64,000 bases of DNA from Amyelois transitella (lineage: Eukaryota > Arthropoda > Insecta > Lepidoptera > Pyralidae). Where the stretch lies: assembly GCF_032362555.1 (NCBI RefSeq), contig NC_083511.1, positions 6,138,001 to 6,202,000 of the forward strand, in the 5' to 3' direction. A program made the translations under genes and the position numbers. The notes beneath the pieces are model-generated. The model had not been told where the DNA came from, ran no database searches, and saw only the letters and a program-made list of their open reading frames with translations. Of this stretch, positions 28,900 to 41,400 are shown in pieces (the stretch's first letter is position 1; each line of letters begins with the position of its first letter).

Positions 28900-29159
28900 A
28901 CATACATACATATGATCACGTCTATATCCCTTGCGGGGTAGACAGAGCCAACAGTCTTGAAAAGACTGAATGGCCACGTTCAGCTATTTGGCTTAATGAT
29001 AGAACCGAGATTCAAATAGTGACAGGTTGCTAGCCCATCGCCTAAAAGAGGAATCCTAAGTTTATAAGCCTATCCCTTAGTCGCCTTTTACGACATCCAT
29101 GGGAAAGAGATGGAGTGGTCCTATTCTTTTTTGTAATAGTGCCGGGAACCACACGGCAC
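28900..29159 (+). mobile_element. SINE-like element, copy 2, with 12-bp target duplication
   Basis: A full-length copy of the family at 14,239-14,497, from the catacatacata start to the gtgccg...cggcac end. It is flanked by tgattaaagtat at 28,888-28,899 and 29,160-29,171. It lies between IAP and the 3' end of MSH2. Confidence 0.88.
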
Positions 29160-29398
29160 TGATTAAAGTATGTGAACTACTATTAATCAAATAATTGAAT
29201 TTTCTGTGTTGTAATATTTATCAATGGAGTATGCGAATGTTGTGAAATTAAAAAGTAGGCGTAATTATTTTTCACAATTAGTTCTTCGGACACTTATCGC
29301 CAGAATGTAAGTAAATTGATTTGCCAATATTTTTTTATTGGAGCGGTAAACACATGATCTCTGTACTTAAAAAGTAAATAAGGGATTAACAAGAGTAT

Positions 29399-29404
29399 TT
29401 TATT
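29399..29404 (-). terminator. MSH2 polyadenylation signal (AATAAA, - strand)
   Basis: tttatt on the + strand gives AATAAA on the - strand 39 nt beyond the MSH2 stop codon at 29,443-29,445. Confidence 0.7.
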
Positions 29405-29442
29405 CAATGTCTTACATACAAAAATGCGGATGTAACAACAAC

Positions 29443-32400
29443 TTATGCAATCACAGATTGGACGTACTTATTATTTCGTTTCAGTAAGTCCTGTTTCAAT
29501 TTTCTTATTTCCTTCATCATTTCATCGTCGGATTGGATCGATTCATTTAATTCTTTGCATTTTCGCAAAAAATCCGTGACAAGTTTCTGTCCTTCCAAAG
29601 TTTCTTCTGTCTCCAATTCGTACAGATTCGTTTCAAGTTGCGCTTGCTTCTCTTCTGCATACTGAAAAGAAACAGAATTAATCAAAAACAGCGTAATAGG
29701 CTATTTGACAAAGTTCTAAAAACTATCTTAGGTTATTTATTTGTTTATAAGGAGCCCTACAAAAATACTTTTCTGCCTTTATTACAGCTATTTTATAAAA
29801 AAATCGAAAAAGAAAATGAAATATTCAAATATGCCGCCAAAACGCGACTTTTAGCTTGTTGGTGTTTCGAAAAGTTTTGATTTTCTCTTGTTTTATTTAA
29901 CTTGTGCCACGTCATATGTGTGAAAATTATTAAAATGAGTTCCTATAAATGTTGTGCAGTGCCTCAATGCACTAATACAACAATAAAATCTCCTACGAAA
30001 CTGTTTTTTTCTATGCCGATGGATTTGAATATTCGCAAGAAGTGGTTTCAGATCATGATCTAAGATCAGTGGTTACCAAGATATACTTACTATTAATGTT
30101 TTCACATTCCTCAGTTCGGAAGCATAGAAATCTGGATTGTCTTTGAAGAAGACAATCCAGATTTCTTCTTCCAACCATTATTGCGTCCACTTTTGGTAGG
30201 TTTCGGCTGTCAGCTTTCGCGGAATTGGTTTCCATTATTAAATACCTATGTTATCTGAGTAATCCTGAGCGATCAAACACTTATAAAATCTTGAAAAATA
30301 ATAGCGAACACTAAGGAACGGTACGATCCACAGTCTGTTTATGGATAATTGACGTCATAATAGAAATAGCCAATCACGTTCGTTTTTAGTCACGTGACAG
30401 CTACATATAAAAACCTAATTTTCTGAGGCGGATTTTGTTTAAATAATGCAATATTTTTATCTCGCGTTATTACAAATCGCTCCAAAAAAATAATATTAAG
30501 ACTGATGACATAAAAGAAATGTATATTTTTAATACAGTCAAATAGCCTATTCACAGCGTTCAGGTACACTATCTAGGGATATAAGCAAACGGTAACTTTC
30601 ATAAAAGGCCTTTTTCTTTGGATATCTGTGTAGCTTCAATAAACTGAATTGAAATTGGTGTAGAAGTTTTTATCTGTGAAGGCGTAATCAACAATCTAAT
30701 TTGCATTTTTAGTATGCAGTTTAATCGTAGAATTAGGAATAATCCATACATATAATTAAAAAACAACTGACAGTTGTACCTATGTACCTACATTAAACAT
30801 ATTGCCAAAAAATCAATATGGGGCGGGGCCACCAACAGAAAATTTTGAATTTCTGTCTGTCCGTCTGTCTGTATGTTTGCACACGCAGAATGCGATTTTT
30901 TTTCAAATATATTAGGCTTGGTCCAACTGGTCCAACTAAAAAACTTGTATACAACTACTATGCTAGTAAGACTAAAAAAGGGCTAATTTCCATATCGCAA
31001 CTCAATCGTGAAATTCGAGATAGCGTAAAAAATATGAAAACCTTTTTTACACAATCTCCTCGGTTTAGAGTACTTAGTAACATATATTTTTCTTCAAGAA
31101 TACCTACCTCAATGACAAAGTCCAACAAACTTAGTCGATATGCTGTACAGCAACACGAGGAAGTATACACCAGGATAAAGAGACGAAGCGAGTCAGCGAG
31201 TGAGTGGGTTGCGGGGTAGCGAATACATCCCTTTTTCTTCAAGAAGAATATTCCCCTACCTTAATTACTGAGTCCGGAGTCAGCCAACTTAGCTACGTAT
31301 ATCCCCAAGAACTGCAAAGCTGGTTCTGGCGATATCCTATGCAGCAATAGAAGTCTCTCTTTTCGTTAAGAATATATACTACCTACCTGAATTTTTCGAG
31401 AATTCACTTACCTCGATAACCGAGTCCGGAAGGTCAGCCAACTTAGCCACGTGTATCCCCAGGGACTGCAAGGCGGGTCCTGGCGATATTCTGTGCAACA
31501 ACACGAGTTGTTGGTCCACAACCGAGGCTTCTGCGTGGGAGTTCACAATCACACCAGGATGTAAGGACGCGAGGCGAGTCAACGAGTGGTAGTGGGTTGC
31601 GAATAGGCAGAAACATTTGCTTTTGTTCGCGAGTTCTCTGCAATTAATTAAATGCATGCAGAAAATAAGTTCATTTGTTTGTTACCTCTTTTCACGGGTT
31701 TATATACTGTATTAATCTTCTTGAAATATCACGTTTAAATAATTAAGATTCTGGAAAAGGACATCACATCACTAACGTCACACATCATCTGCCAATCACA
31801 GCAAAGTATGTGACACGTTTAGCCAATAACAGCGAAGAGTCACACAAGCAAAGATTTCACGGATTGCAGCAAAAATCCAAAATGGTGTCGCTTTTTATAG
31901 ATGGCGCTTAATAAACACGAGCGAAGCTGCGTGATTTATAATACGTTTCCTTAACAACGACAAGAATATGTTTGCATTAGGCGCTATGATAGATATGACG
32001 GAAAGTTCCGTCGTCATGTCTGATTAATTTCAGCAGTTTGGATTCAAGAGATGTATTAGAACACTATTAATGTAGAAGAAGGCGAATAAAGTCCGCCATG
32101 ATGTATTATCGTAACAGAGAAATAAATTGACTTCTTCCAATTTCAATGAAGTAATAGTGAAGTTAAAATAATACTGAACTTACTCTGCAATAGCCCAAGC
32201 TATGCCGCAGCCCTCGTAAGTGGATGTTCCTCTCCCGAGTTCATCAACCAATACTAGTGAATCAGGTGTTGCGGTCTGGAAGTGAATACATACATATAGT
32301 CACGTCTAGGTATATCCCTTGCAGGGTAGACAGAGCCAACAGTCTTGAATAGACTGAGAGGCAACATTTAGATGTATGTAGCTTTATGATGAAGTTGCGA

Positions 32401-35400
32401 GCCCATCACCTATAAGAGGAAGCCCAAGTTTATAAGCATATCACTTAGTCGCCTTTTACGACATCCATGGGAAAGATATTGAGTGTTTCTATTCCAAATA
32501 GCCGGAATACTAGTTGCAAGGGCTGTAAGTAGCTTGTAAAACAACAAAATATCTTTAAAAAAACTCCTTTGTATAACTATAAGAACCTGTGTTCTTCTAG
32601 TTTTCAAAGTCTTTATTGGAGCACAATCTGCCTAGTGGTAAGCAAGATGAGGCCAACGGTAGTGCATGCAAACTCAAATAATGCCTATTCATTTGCTTTG
32701 AAACTAATAAGGAAAAAGTAAAATAAAAGGCAAAAGAAAAATAGATTCATGCTTTTTGTTCTATCTTTATACATATATACCTACATCATAGTCATATATC
32801 TGTCTTGCTGTCATTAACTATGATCTTGTTTTTAAGAAGTTATAATAGCCTGTGTCTCACCCACAATATGGCCGCAGTCTCGATCAATTCCAGCATAAAA
32901 ATACTCTATTCCCTGTTCTCCCTCTCTGTCCCTCCCTGACTGCCAAGTCTCAATCTCTGCTCTGTACAGTGGCTAGTTACGTATACCCCTTTAATTTCAT
33001 GATGATTATTAGAATGAAAGCTGTCAAATTCATACTTTTTATGTTCCATCTTTGTCGCTCCCAAATCATAGTCATATATCTGTCTTGCTGTCTTTTAGTA
33101 CAATCAAGTTTTTAAGAAGTTGTAAGCCTGTGCTCACCCTCAGTATGGCCGCAGTCTCGATCAATTCCAGCATAAAAATAATCTATTCCCTGTTTTCCCT
33201 CTCTGTCGCCACGACCCCTGACTGCAGTCTCAATCTCTGCTCTGTACAGTGGCTAGTTACGTGTACCCCTTTAATTTCATGATGATTATTAGAATGAAAG
33301 CTGTCATATTCATACTTTTTATGTTCCATCTTTGTCGCTCCCACATCATAGTCACATATCAGTCTTGCTGTCATCAAGTATAATCAAGTTGTAAGCCTGC
33401 GCTCACCCTCAGTATGGCCGCAGTCTCGATCATTTCCAGCATAAAAGTGCTCTGGCCGCGGTCCTCGCGGTCGGCGGCGCCCACGCGGGCCGCCACGGCG
33501 CGCAGGCGCGGCAGCGCGGCGCGGCGCGCGGGCACCACGCAGCCGGCGTGCGCCAGCAGCGCCGCCACGCCGCATGACCGCATCCAAGTAGATTTCCCGC
33601 CCATGTTCGCGCCTGTCACTATGTGCGTTGTGCCTACACCTATATTGCGTTAAGATTAGGTTTTGCTTAACATAGCATTATACATACATACATATAATCA
33701 CGTCTATATTCCTTGCGGGGTAGACAGAGCCAATAGTCTTGAAGAGACTAATAGGCCACGTTCAGCTGTTTGGCTTTATGCTGGAATTGAGATTCAAATA
33801 GTGACAGGTTGCTAGCCCATCGCCTAAAAGAAGAATCCCATGTTTATTAGCCCATCCCTTAGTCGCCTTTTACGACATCCATGGGAACGAGATGGAGTGG
33901 TCCTATTCTTTTTTTTATTGGTGCCGGGAACCACACGGCACCAATAAAAAACGGATAGCATTATAATATTATCACGTAACTGTTACACCCAATACCCTAA
34001 AAGGTTTGATGATGTATTTGAGATTAAGATAATGACAGATTGATAGCGGGTCGCCTAAAAGAAGAAGCCTTTCTCTTGACTTACAATTATTACATTATGT
34101 TTTACTTGGCTACTATACTTATATGGAATTTAGGCACTTTAGCACTGGTAGCAGGAACTTAACACCCAGCATGTGCCAGTAAAGCAGCGACTCCACATGA
34201 TATCACCCAAAAAAACTTTCCTTCCATATTCGCGTATGTCACTATGTGTGTTGTGCCTACACGTACAATGCATAATAATACACTTAATCTTTTTTCAATT
34301 ATTTTGAAGGAATTGAGATTTCAATCAAATGAGATTCAGTTCGCTTGCAGTTTCTCTGCAGGACAACTGTAGTACACTGGTAACAGAAAGTTAACGGCCA
34401 GTTAGCTTGAAAAAAATAAGCTCACTGCTGGAGCATAAAGAGAAGTAGAATTCTAGGAAATGCTGAACACTACTTCGGACTTCGGTCCGCTTTAGTAGTC
34501 AAGGCAAACAATCCTTGCCTGTTTTGTCAAACACGCCTATATCCAAAACGAGTATTATTCCGACCGCACTCTTTGCAAAGGGGCCCGAAAGTATATCATG
34601 ATTTTACCACGCCTTAAAATATGTACTTAAACAATTCACTAACCTCGTTTAAACACAACATCATTGGGAATATACGACACTCCTTCTTGCACTTCTAAAC
34701 ACGGATGACGGACATCTTTCAAAATGAATTCATCCAAGCTTTCAGTGAGAACAGGCCGGCAGTATGGGTGGGGGGCGGAAGAAGCTGCTACAGCAAAAGA
34801 AACTAGAACGTCTAGTCGAGATAATATCTGAGATAGACACGACAGACATTCCGAGTATCCAGCTGAAACGGTAACACATTTATAGTTTACACACCTGAAG
34901 CATACATAAGTTAATCAAGATTTTTGTGTAATAATGAAAATAAATCGGTAAAGGGATGGAGGTGGAATATTTGAATTCTGAAAGTCTGAATATCCTGCTG
35001 AAATTGTAATAATATGTAAGTATACATTACTTATCGATAAAAAAATTATTCACTATCAAGAAAGCAGTCACATTGAACTAGACATGCAGCGGACAACATC
35101 AAGATAGGATGGCAGATTTTTTTGATTATCCGAAATCTTAATAATACTGTAAATAATTGTTGTTGCTTAGGGTTGGGCATGCAAGGAAAAGTAAACTCAT
35201 ACCAATAAAGTCTATAGCGCCACCACACGGCTACTCTGATACCTCTACAGGGGGTTATTAATGATAATAAGCAAGGCAAGTTTATCTTTTCTTTCTTTTA
35301 TTCTCTAGACGTTATCAAAAAAATTAGAAAATGAGAGGAGATATATCATATGCTTTGTTCATGAATTGCCGATAATATCAAAACTTAAAAACAAAGACTT

Positions 35401-38400
35401 ACCGGCGATGGAAACGATTTCAGCCACAACTTTATCTTGTTCCTTTTCGTACGTAGATTTCGCATTCACGTAATCTTCCGTTATATTTTCCAGTGCATTA
35501 GTTTTGAACCTTACGCCCCCTTTAACAGCGTCTATAATTGTATACTTCTTGTTGCCGCGAAGATTTTGCTCGTCTTTCATTGTCACTCTAAAAAGAATAA
35601 TATGTCATCCGAATTTACGTACAGCTTCACACATCTTAGTTAATATTATTAAAAATCAAATAATAGATTCTCGAAATGTTTATTTTCAAATAACATATTT
35701 CCCACTTAAAATTTGCAGTTGTATCCTATCCTTTCAAGTTAACGCATTTATGTATAAGCGATTGCTTACAAGGCTTTGGTCTCACGAAATACTTATCCAG
35801 AAATGAAACCTTTGTTATTCCCTAAGATCGACTTTGTACCAAAATTCATCGAAACGGGCTCAGAAGTAGAGTTTCTTAGCTACACACAGAAATAAAACAT
35901 TTTTCTCTTTATAGTATCTGTAAGGATTATTAAACACAGTCATCACGAATTTCCGAAAGCATACCTAAAGTAGAAGCCATTTTGTGGGTTAATCTCCAGC
36001 TTGATAGATTTTCCTGCATCCAAACCTAAATCTCGCGCGGCTTTGTTCAACTCTTTCTCGGCAGCAGATTGATATTGTTCTAGTTGTTCACTCAAACTCT
36101 GAAGTTGTTCGTCGAAGGATGGCTTTACGAGGAAGTCTCCTGTTGGGATATAAGCAGTTGTATAATATTCTCTGACAGGATTTAGTAAGAAGTTAAAACT
36201 AACATATAATACTCACACCGTGTCCAGATCATTATGTCAACCACATCTTGAGACTGAAAAGCGGTTTGTTTCACAAAAAAAAGTTAACAAGTAATAATGT
36301 GATCACAATAAAAAAAAAACATTTTAGTTTTTCAATTTTAATTTTTCAACACCAAGGAACGCCGCAATTAAATATAATCTAAATCTAGCAATAAAATAAT
36401 TAAAAGAATGTAGAAGTACAAAATGACTAAATCTTCTAAACCACTCCATTTTTTTTTTATTTAAATTTTATTATGAGCATTAATGTTTAGTATTTAGGGC
36501 TCAAATTATATTGTTTAGAATTACCGTTTGATTTGATCCTGCGTTTTGATAAGGAGCCTGGGATGCGTCTTTGACCATGATCCTAGATTAGGGGAGGCAG
36601 GTTTTTACACGAAGCAACTCCCATCTGACTTTAGTAGGGAAACCTGGGTTAAAACCAATATGGGTTATATTGGATTATGGTAAAACTATTGTTTTCAATG
36701 CTAAATTAAATGCTACATCAACTTTACCTCTGTCTACAGCGTCCATATCAATCGTGGTTTCGATCATTTGTTGAAACTTGTCAAGGTCTCCGTTCAACTC
36801 TGATATTGGTTCGGAGAGAGCGGAGTGAACAGTTGCATGATCAGCTTCGGCCAGACATTGTAGTAGTGCTGGAAGTCTTTTGATAGCCTGTGAATAAATA
36901 ATGTACAGTCGCATGTAGACAAACTTGACATATCATTTAATCACCATAGTGGAAAGTACCACCTTCGATATATCTGTGATAGGAAGTATCTGTGTTATTC
37001 TTTTATAAAGCCTTAAAAGCAATAATGAAATAATAGAATTGGTAAAGTGGACGATGCAAGAACTAGTGAGTGCCGTGTGGTTTACGGCACTTTTAAATGG
37101 AACTACTCCATATAATTTCCATGGATGTCGTAAAAAGCGACTAAGGCATAACCTTATAAACTGGGATTCCTCTTGTCGGCGATGGCCTAGCCACCTGTCA
37201 CTATTTGAATATCAATGCTTGGCCGTGGCCATTCAGTCTTTTCGAGACTGTTGGCTCCGCCTATCCTGCAAAGGATATAGACGTGACTATATGTATGTAA
37301 GAACATTACCTGATATATTTTATAGCAGTCATGTAGATTAGCCTTCTTCCTCGTCAACCGCCTGGCCAAAGCCTGCAAATCCGGTATCCTTCTGAGATGA
37401 TCATCATATAACTGCAGCCTCAACTGAGAACTGTTCACCAACAATTCCACGATGTCTAGACGCTCGTTTATCAGGTTTATGTCGCGGAGAGGCTGACGAA
37501 GCCATTGGGCCAAAAGTCTGTAACCATATGCAGATTGGAAATAAAATAAACTTTGGCTAGATTTCTTAAAAAGTTAATAGATACAAGTAAAGAAAAAGTT
37601 CGTTTATTTAAACTCAAATTCTCGTGTAAAAAATACATTTATTACCTAGGCCAATCGATTGCCTCTCTCTCGATTGACTTTTACAATCAGCGCGGGAGGA
37701 GAAGCAGCGGGCACCCCAAGATGTTTTTATTTCGCTACCAAGCCAGCATGAAAACTCGCATTACATGAATGTGCTTATTCTCTTAGTCTCTTTTTACGAC
37801 ATCCAAGGGAAAGAGATAGAGTGTTCCTATTCTAAATTGGATTTTATGTGAAAGAAATGATTATGATGAATAAAAATTAAGTAAATTAATAATCGAACCT
37901 CTTTCCATGTTGAGTCCTGCACCTATCAAGCAGACCAAACAAGCTTCGCGAAGGAGAATGGCTGTTATCTCCCAACTCTGGGAAAACATTCAGTGCTGAC
38001 AAAGCCGCCGCGTCAAGGTGTAGGAAACAATCGCTTTGGATCGTGTTTATGCGGAACCTGAAATATCATGGAATACATAAAAATATAAAATTAAGATATA
38101 GAAGAGGTACGGATAAAAAAAAGTGATAATAAAAAGGCTCAGGGTCTGGAGAGAACTATTCTCGGTATTTCGAACAAAAGTAGTCGACATAGCAGTTCGG
38201 GTCAGCAAATTGAAGTGGCAATGAGCAGGTCACATCTCTCGAAGAGCTGATAGCCGATAAGAAAAAGAAATCTCAAGTGGAGACCACGTACCGGAAACGT
38301 AGGACGGCCCCCCGCGTGATGGACCGATGATCTGGTGAAGTCCGCGAGGAAACGTTGGATGTAGGTGTATAGATAAATCACGCAGATTGCGGTCTCCGGA

Positions 38401-41400
38401 ACAAAGTTCTAAATAGAGTTGTGTGTAAGGGAGCATCTTTATTTTGAGGGAGAGACATTTCTTTGTGGAAGCGGCTATATGAGATCTCTTGAATCGTTAT
38501 TCCGATTGCACACAGAGGACGCAAATGTGACAAACGCTCGGAGAAGTCCCTCTTTTTTCTCTGTGTGTATACGCTAATATCGGAAAGTTGTGGACGGATT
38601 TTGTTCTTGTTGGAAATGTTAGAAAGATAGTTTTCTGGGAAAGGTTCATATCTACAAAGGCTACCCGTACGAAGCTGGGGCAGGTTGCTAGTTCATATAT
38701 AAACTTGAGGCACAGATTGATACAAAGTGATGCAAGATCTGACCAACTGTTGACAAATTTTACATAAATGACACTCTGAGTAACAGTATTAGGTACTCAA
38801 TTCATACTCGTATTAACTCACCTGCCGAAGTTAGTATTGTCTGACAACAATGACATATATTTGACGGCCGCAGCTAGACTAGTCATAGCTGTGTCATTCC
38901 TCGTTTCTGGAAAAGCGTTGGCGTCCTGAGTTTGATTCTCTTTAAACTTGAGGAGGCGATTGAGGTCCTGGATCAGACCTTCGGTGGAAAACTCGCTCTT
39001 TTTCAATTTAGTCAATGTCACACTCGCTCGGTCCATTACTTTTTTGAGCGCTTTATACTGAAATATCAAGCAGTATTTTTTAAAATAAAAGTGAAATAGA
39101 CGAGCAAAAAACCTGAAAAAGTTTTCAAGTACTACCTAATAAAACATAATGAAAACTCAATAAAATGAAGACCTTATGCACAGTACATTAAACTCAAAAT
39201 CCAAAAACAAGATATGTCCTACTATCTCACATCAGCATGAAATAGCGGAGAATACAGTTAGCGGGTTTAAGTTTCGTGCTCTGTTGGGCTGAAACACTCA
39301 AATATTTGCGCGCCACTTTCTGCATAGGTATATTAGTGTAAATTATAAAAGTGGTGATACTGTAACAGATTTATAAATTGTGATTCTTCTTTTATACTAT
39401 GGCCTAGCAGCTTGTCACTATCTGAATCTCAAGTCGTCCGTCGTCCAAGAGTCTTTTTGAGACTATTAGCTCTTTCTTCTCCGTAGAGGGTGCAGACATG
39501 ATATACGTTTGTACCATTATTTGATCTTTCTTACGTCACATTTATACATAATCTTACTTAACAATTTAGCGGACTGAGGTCAACCGCACTCAAATCGTGA
39601 CAGACATTCGGATTTTATATAGAACTAGCGACCCGCCCCGGCTTCGCACGGGTGCAAAATTATAAATGTTATTATACATAAAAACCTTCTTCTTGAATCA
39701 CTCTACCTGTTACAAAAAACCGCATCAAAATCCGTTGCGTAATTTTAAAGATTTAAGCATACAGACAAACCGACTAAAATAGCGACTTTATTTTATACTA
39801 TGTAGTGATGTAGTGAAGAAGTACGGATACATACGTCATCGTTATCGCTAAGGGGTACGAGGCACTCCGAAGGCGCCATTTGCACCACGATCGTCTCCAG
39901 CCCCGTCAGCAGGTCATCGTCGGTGAACTCCGATACTGATAACTGGTACTCGTACACTGATACACACGCGACGCCTAGAAGACGACCCTGAAAGATGACA
40001 ATGATTTAGTTTGCTTAGTAATATCAGTGGTGCTAAAACCAAAATACTCCAAAAAAATCCCAGTTTCTTTCAACGCATAAACGCAAAATTAATATTTCAA
40101 GAGTAAATCAAATTACTTAGATGTGTAAGAGTTGAATGAAACCCAAATTGTTTCTTTAATGAATTAATTTAATAAACATCATAAGTACCTTGGTCATCGT
40201 ATCCGTCTTTATATTCACTGCCATCAAGCACTGGGCATTTTCCTCAGAAACCCCGAGACCCTCTCCTAAAACCTCTTCTAACTGAGACAAACAGCCAGGC
40301 GACCCTTTGTATCTAAGCACCCAATCGTTGCTCTTTACTGAACCCTCTGCTACGTATATTTCTACTCTGTACCGTCTCACCTTAAAAATAAGAGGTTTAT
40401 TATTATCATTGATATTTTATACGTTACTTAGATTTGTTTAACTTTTTAAATCGCATCAGATCGGAGTTCTGACATATTGTAGACATTGAAATATTGTCTG
40501 TAGAGATATTGTGACTGGAAATCATACCAAAAAAGAGTATAATAAAATTAATGATAAAATCGTTAATACTTTGAATAGAACCCGGAATTAATAGAGCAAT
40601 GTCAATAGCATCATTAAAATGATAAAACAAATCGATCCACGATCAGCTCTAACATTGGTCAAACATAGATAAAATTAACTACAAACAAATAGATGACATA
40701 TTTAAACAAACAATAATAACATTGAATACAGTGTAAGGTCACTTGCTTTATGTGCTTAATAATAAATCGGTAAAACTATGTTATAAATATATTTTTAATA
40801 AATTTATATCTAAGAAATAAACATATTTTTCACAAGTCGGTACGTCGTACCTACGTCACAATAAGAAACCTAAGAATTTTTATGAATAAAAATCTTTATA
40901 AATCGGGTAAAGGTTTCAGTTCGGAAGAAAAATTGAAAATGATACTTAGGTAAACTACTTAGGCAATTCTTCGTTGTAAGCTGTTAAAATCGTGGGCTAA
41001 CAGAATTTATTAAAAGTCTTCATTTACCAACAATAGTTTCTTAATGAGTGTTTCGAAGTTTCCTTTAGAGAGCACCAGGTAATCCAATTTATTAGGCTCG
41101 ATCCCCATTTTTTTGATATTGGAGACAGAGGAAAACACCTCTCTTGCAGCGGTGGTGGCGTCCACGCCATGGACACTGTAGTAGTCATTGCGATCAAATA
41201 TTCTCACTGTGGTTGGTGGTTTCTGAAATTTTATTAAAATTTGGTCAACATAATAAATGGAATAAGAAAGAATTTATTTTTCACTGTTGAATTCACAGGA
41301 CAGCCGCATAAAAAAGTACTAGGCGCGATATAGAACCTCTATTTAGTTTGTCGCGTCCACAATCAGGCACGTATCAGCAATGAAAATTTTGAACATAATG

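Noticed and set aside
33384-33653. Overlapping open frames on both strands in MSH2 exon 13
   Set aside because: They are by-products of the extreme GC content of the exon. Only the frame giving the Walker A motif and joining exons 12 and 14 in phase is real.
36195-36260. Possible extra MSH2 exon between exons 9 and 10
   Set aside because: The flanking exons already join in phase to give the expected sequence around [17 protein letters not shown]; an extra exon would break colinearity with MSH2.
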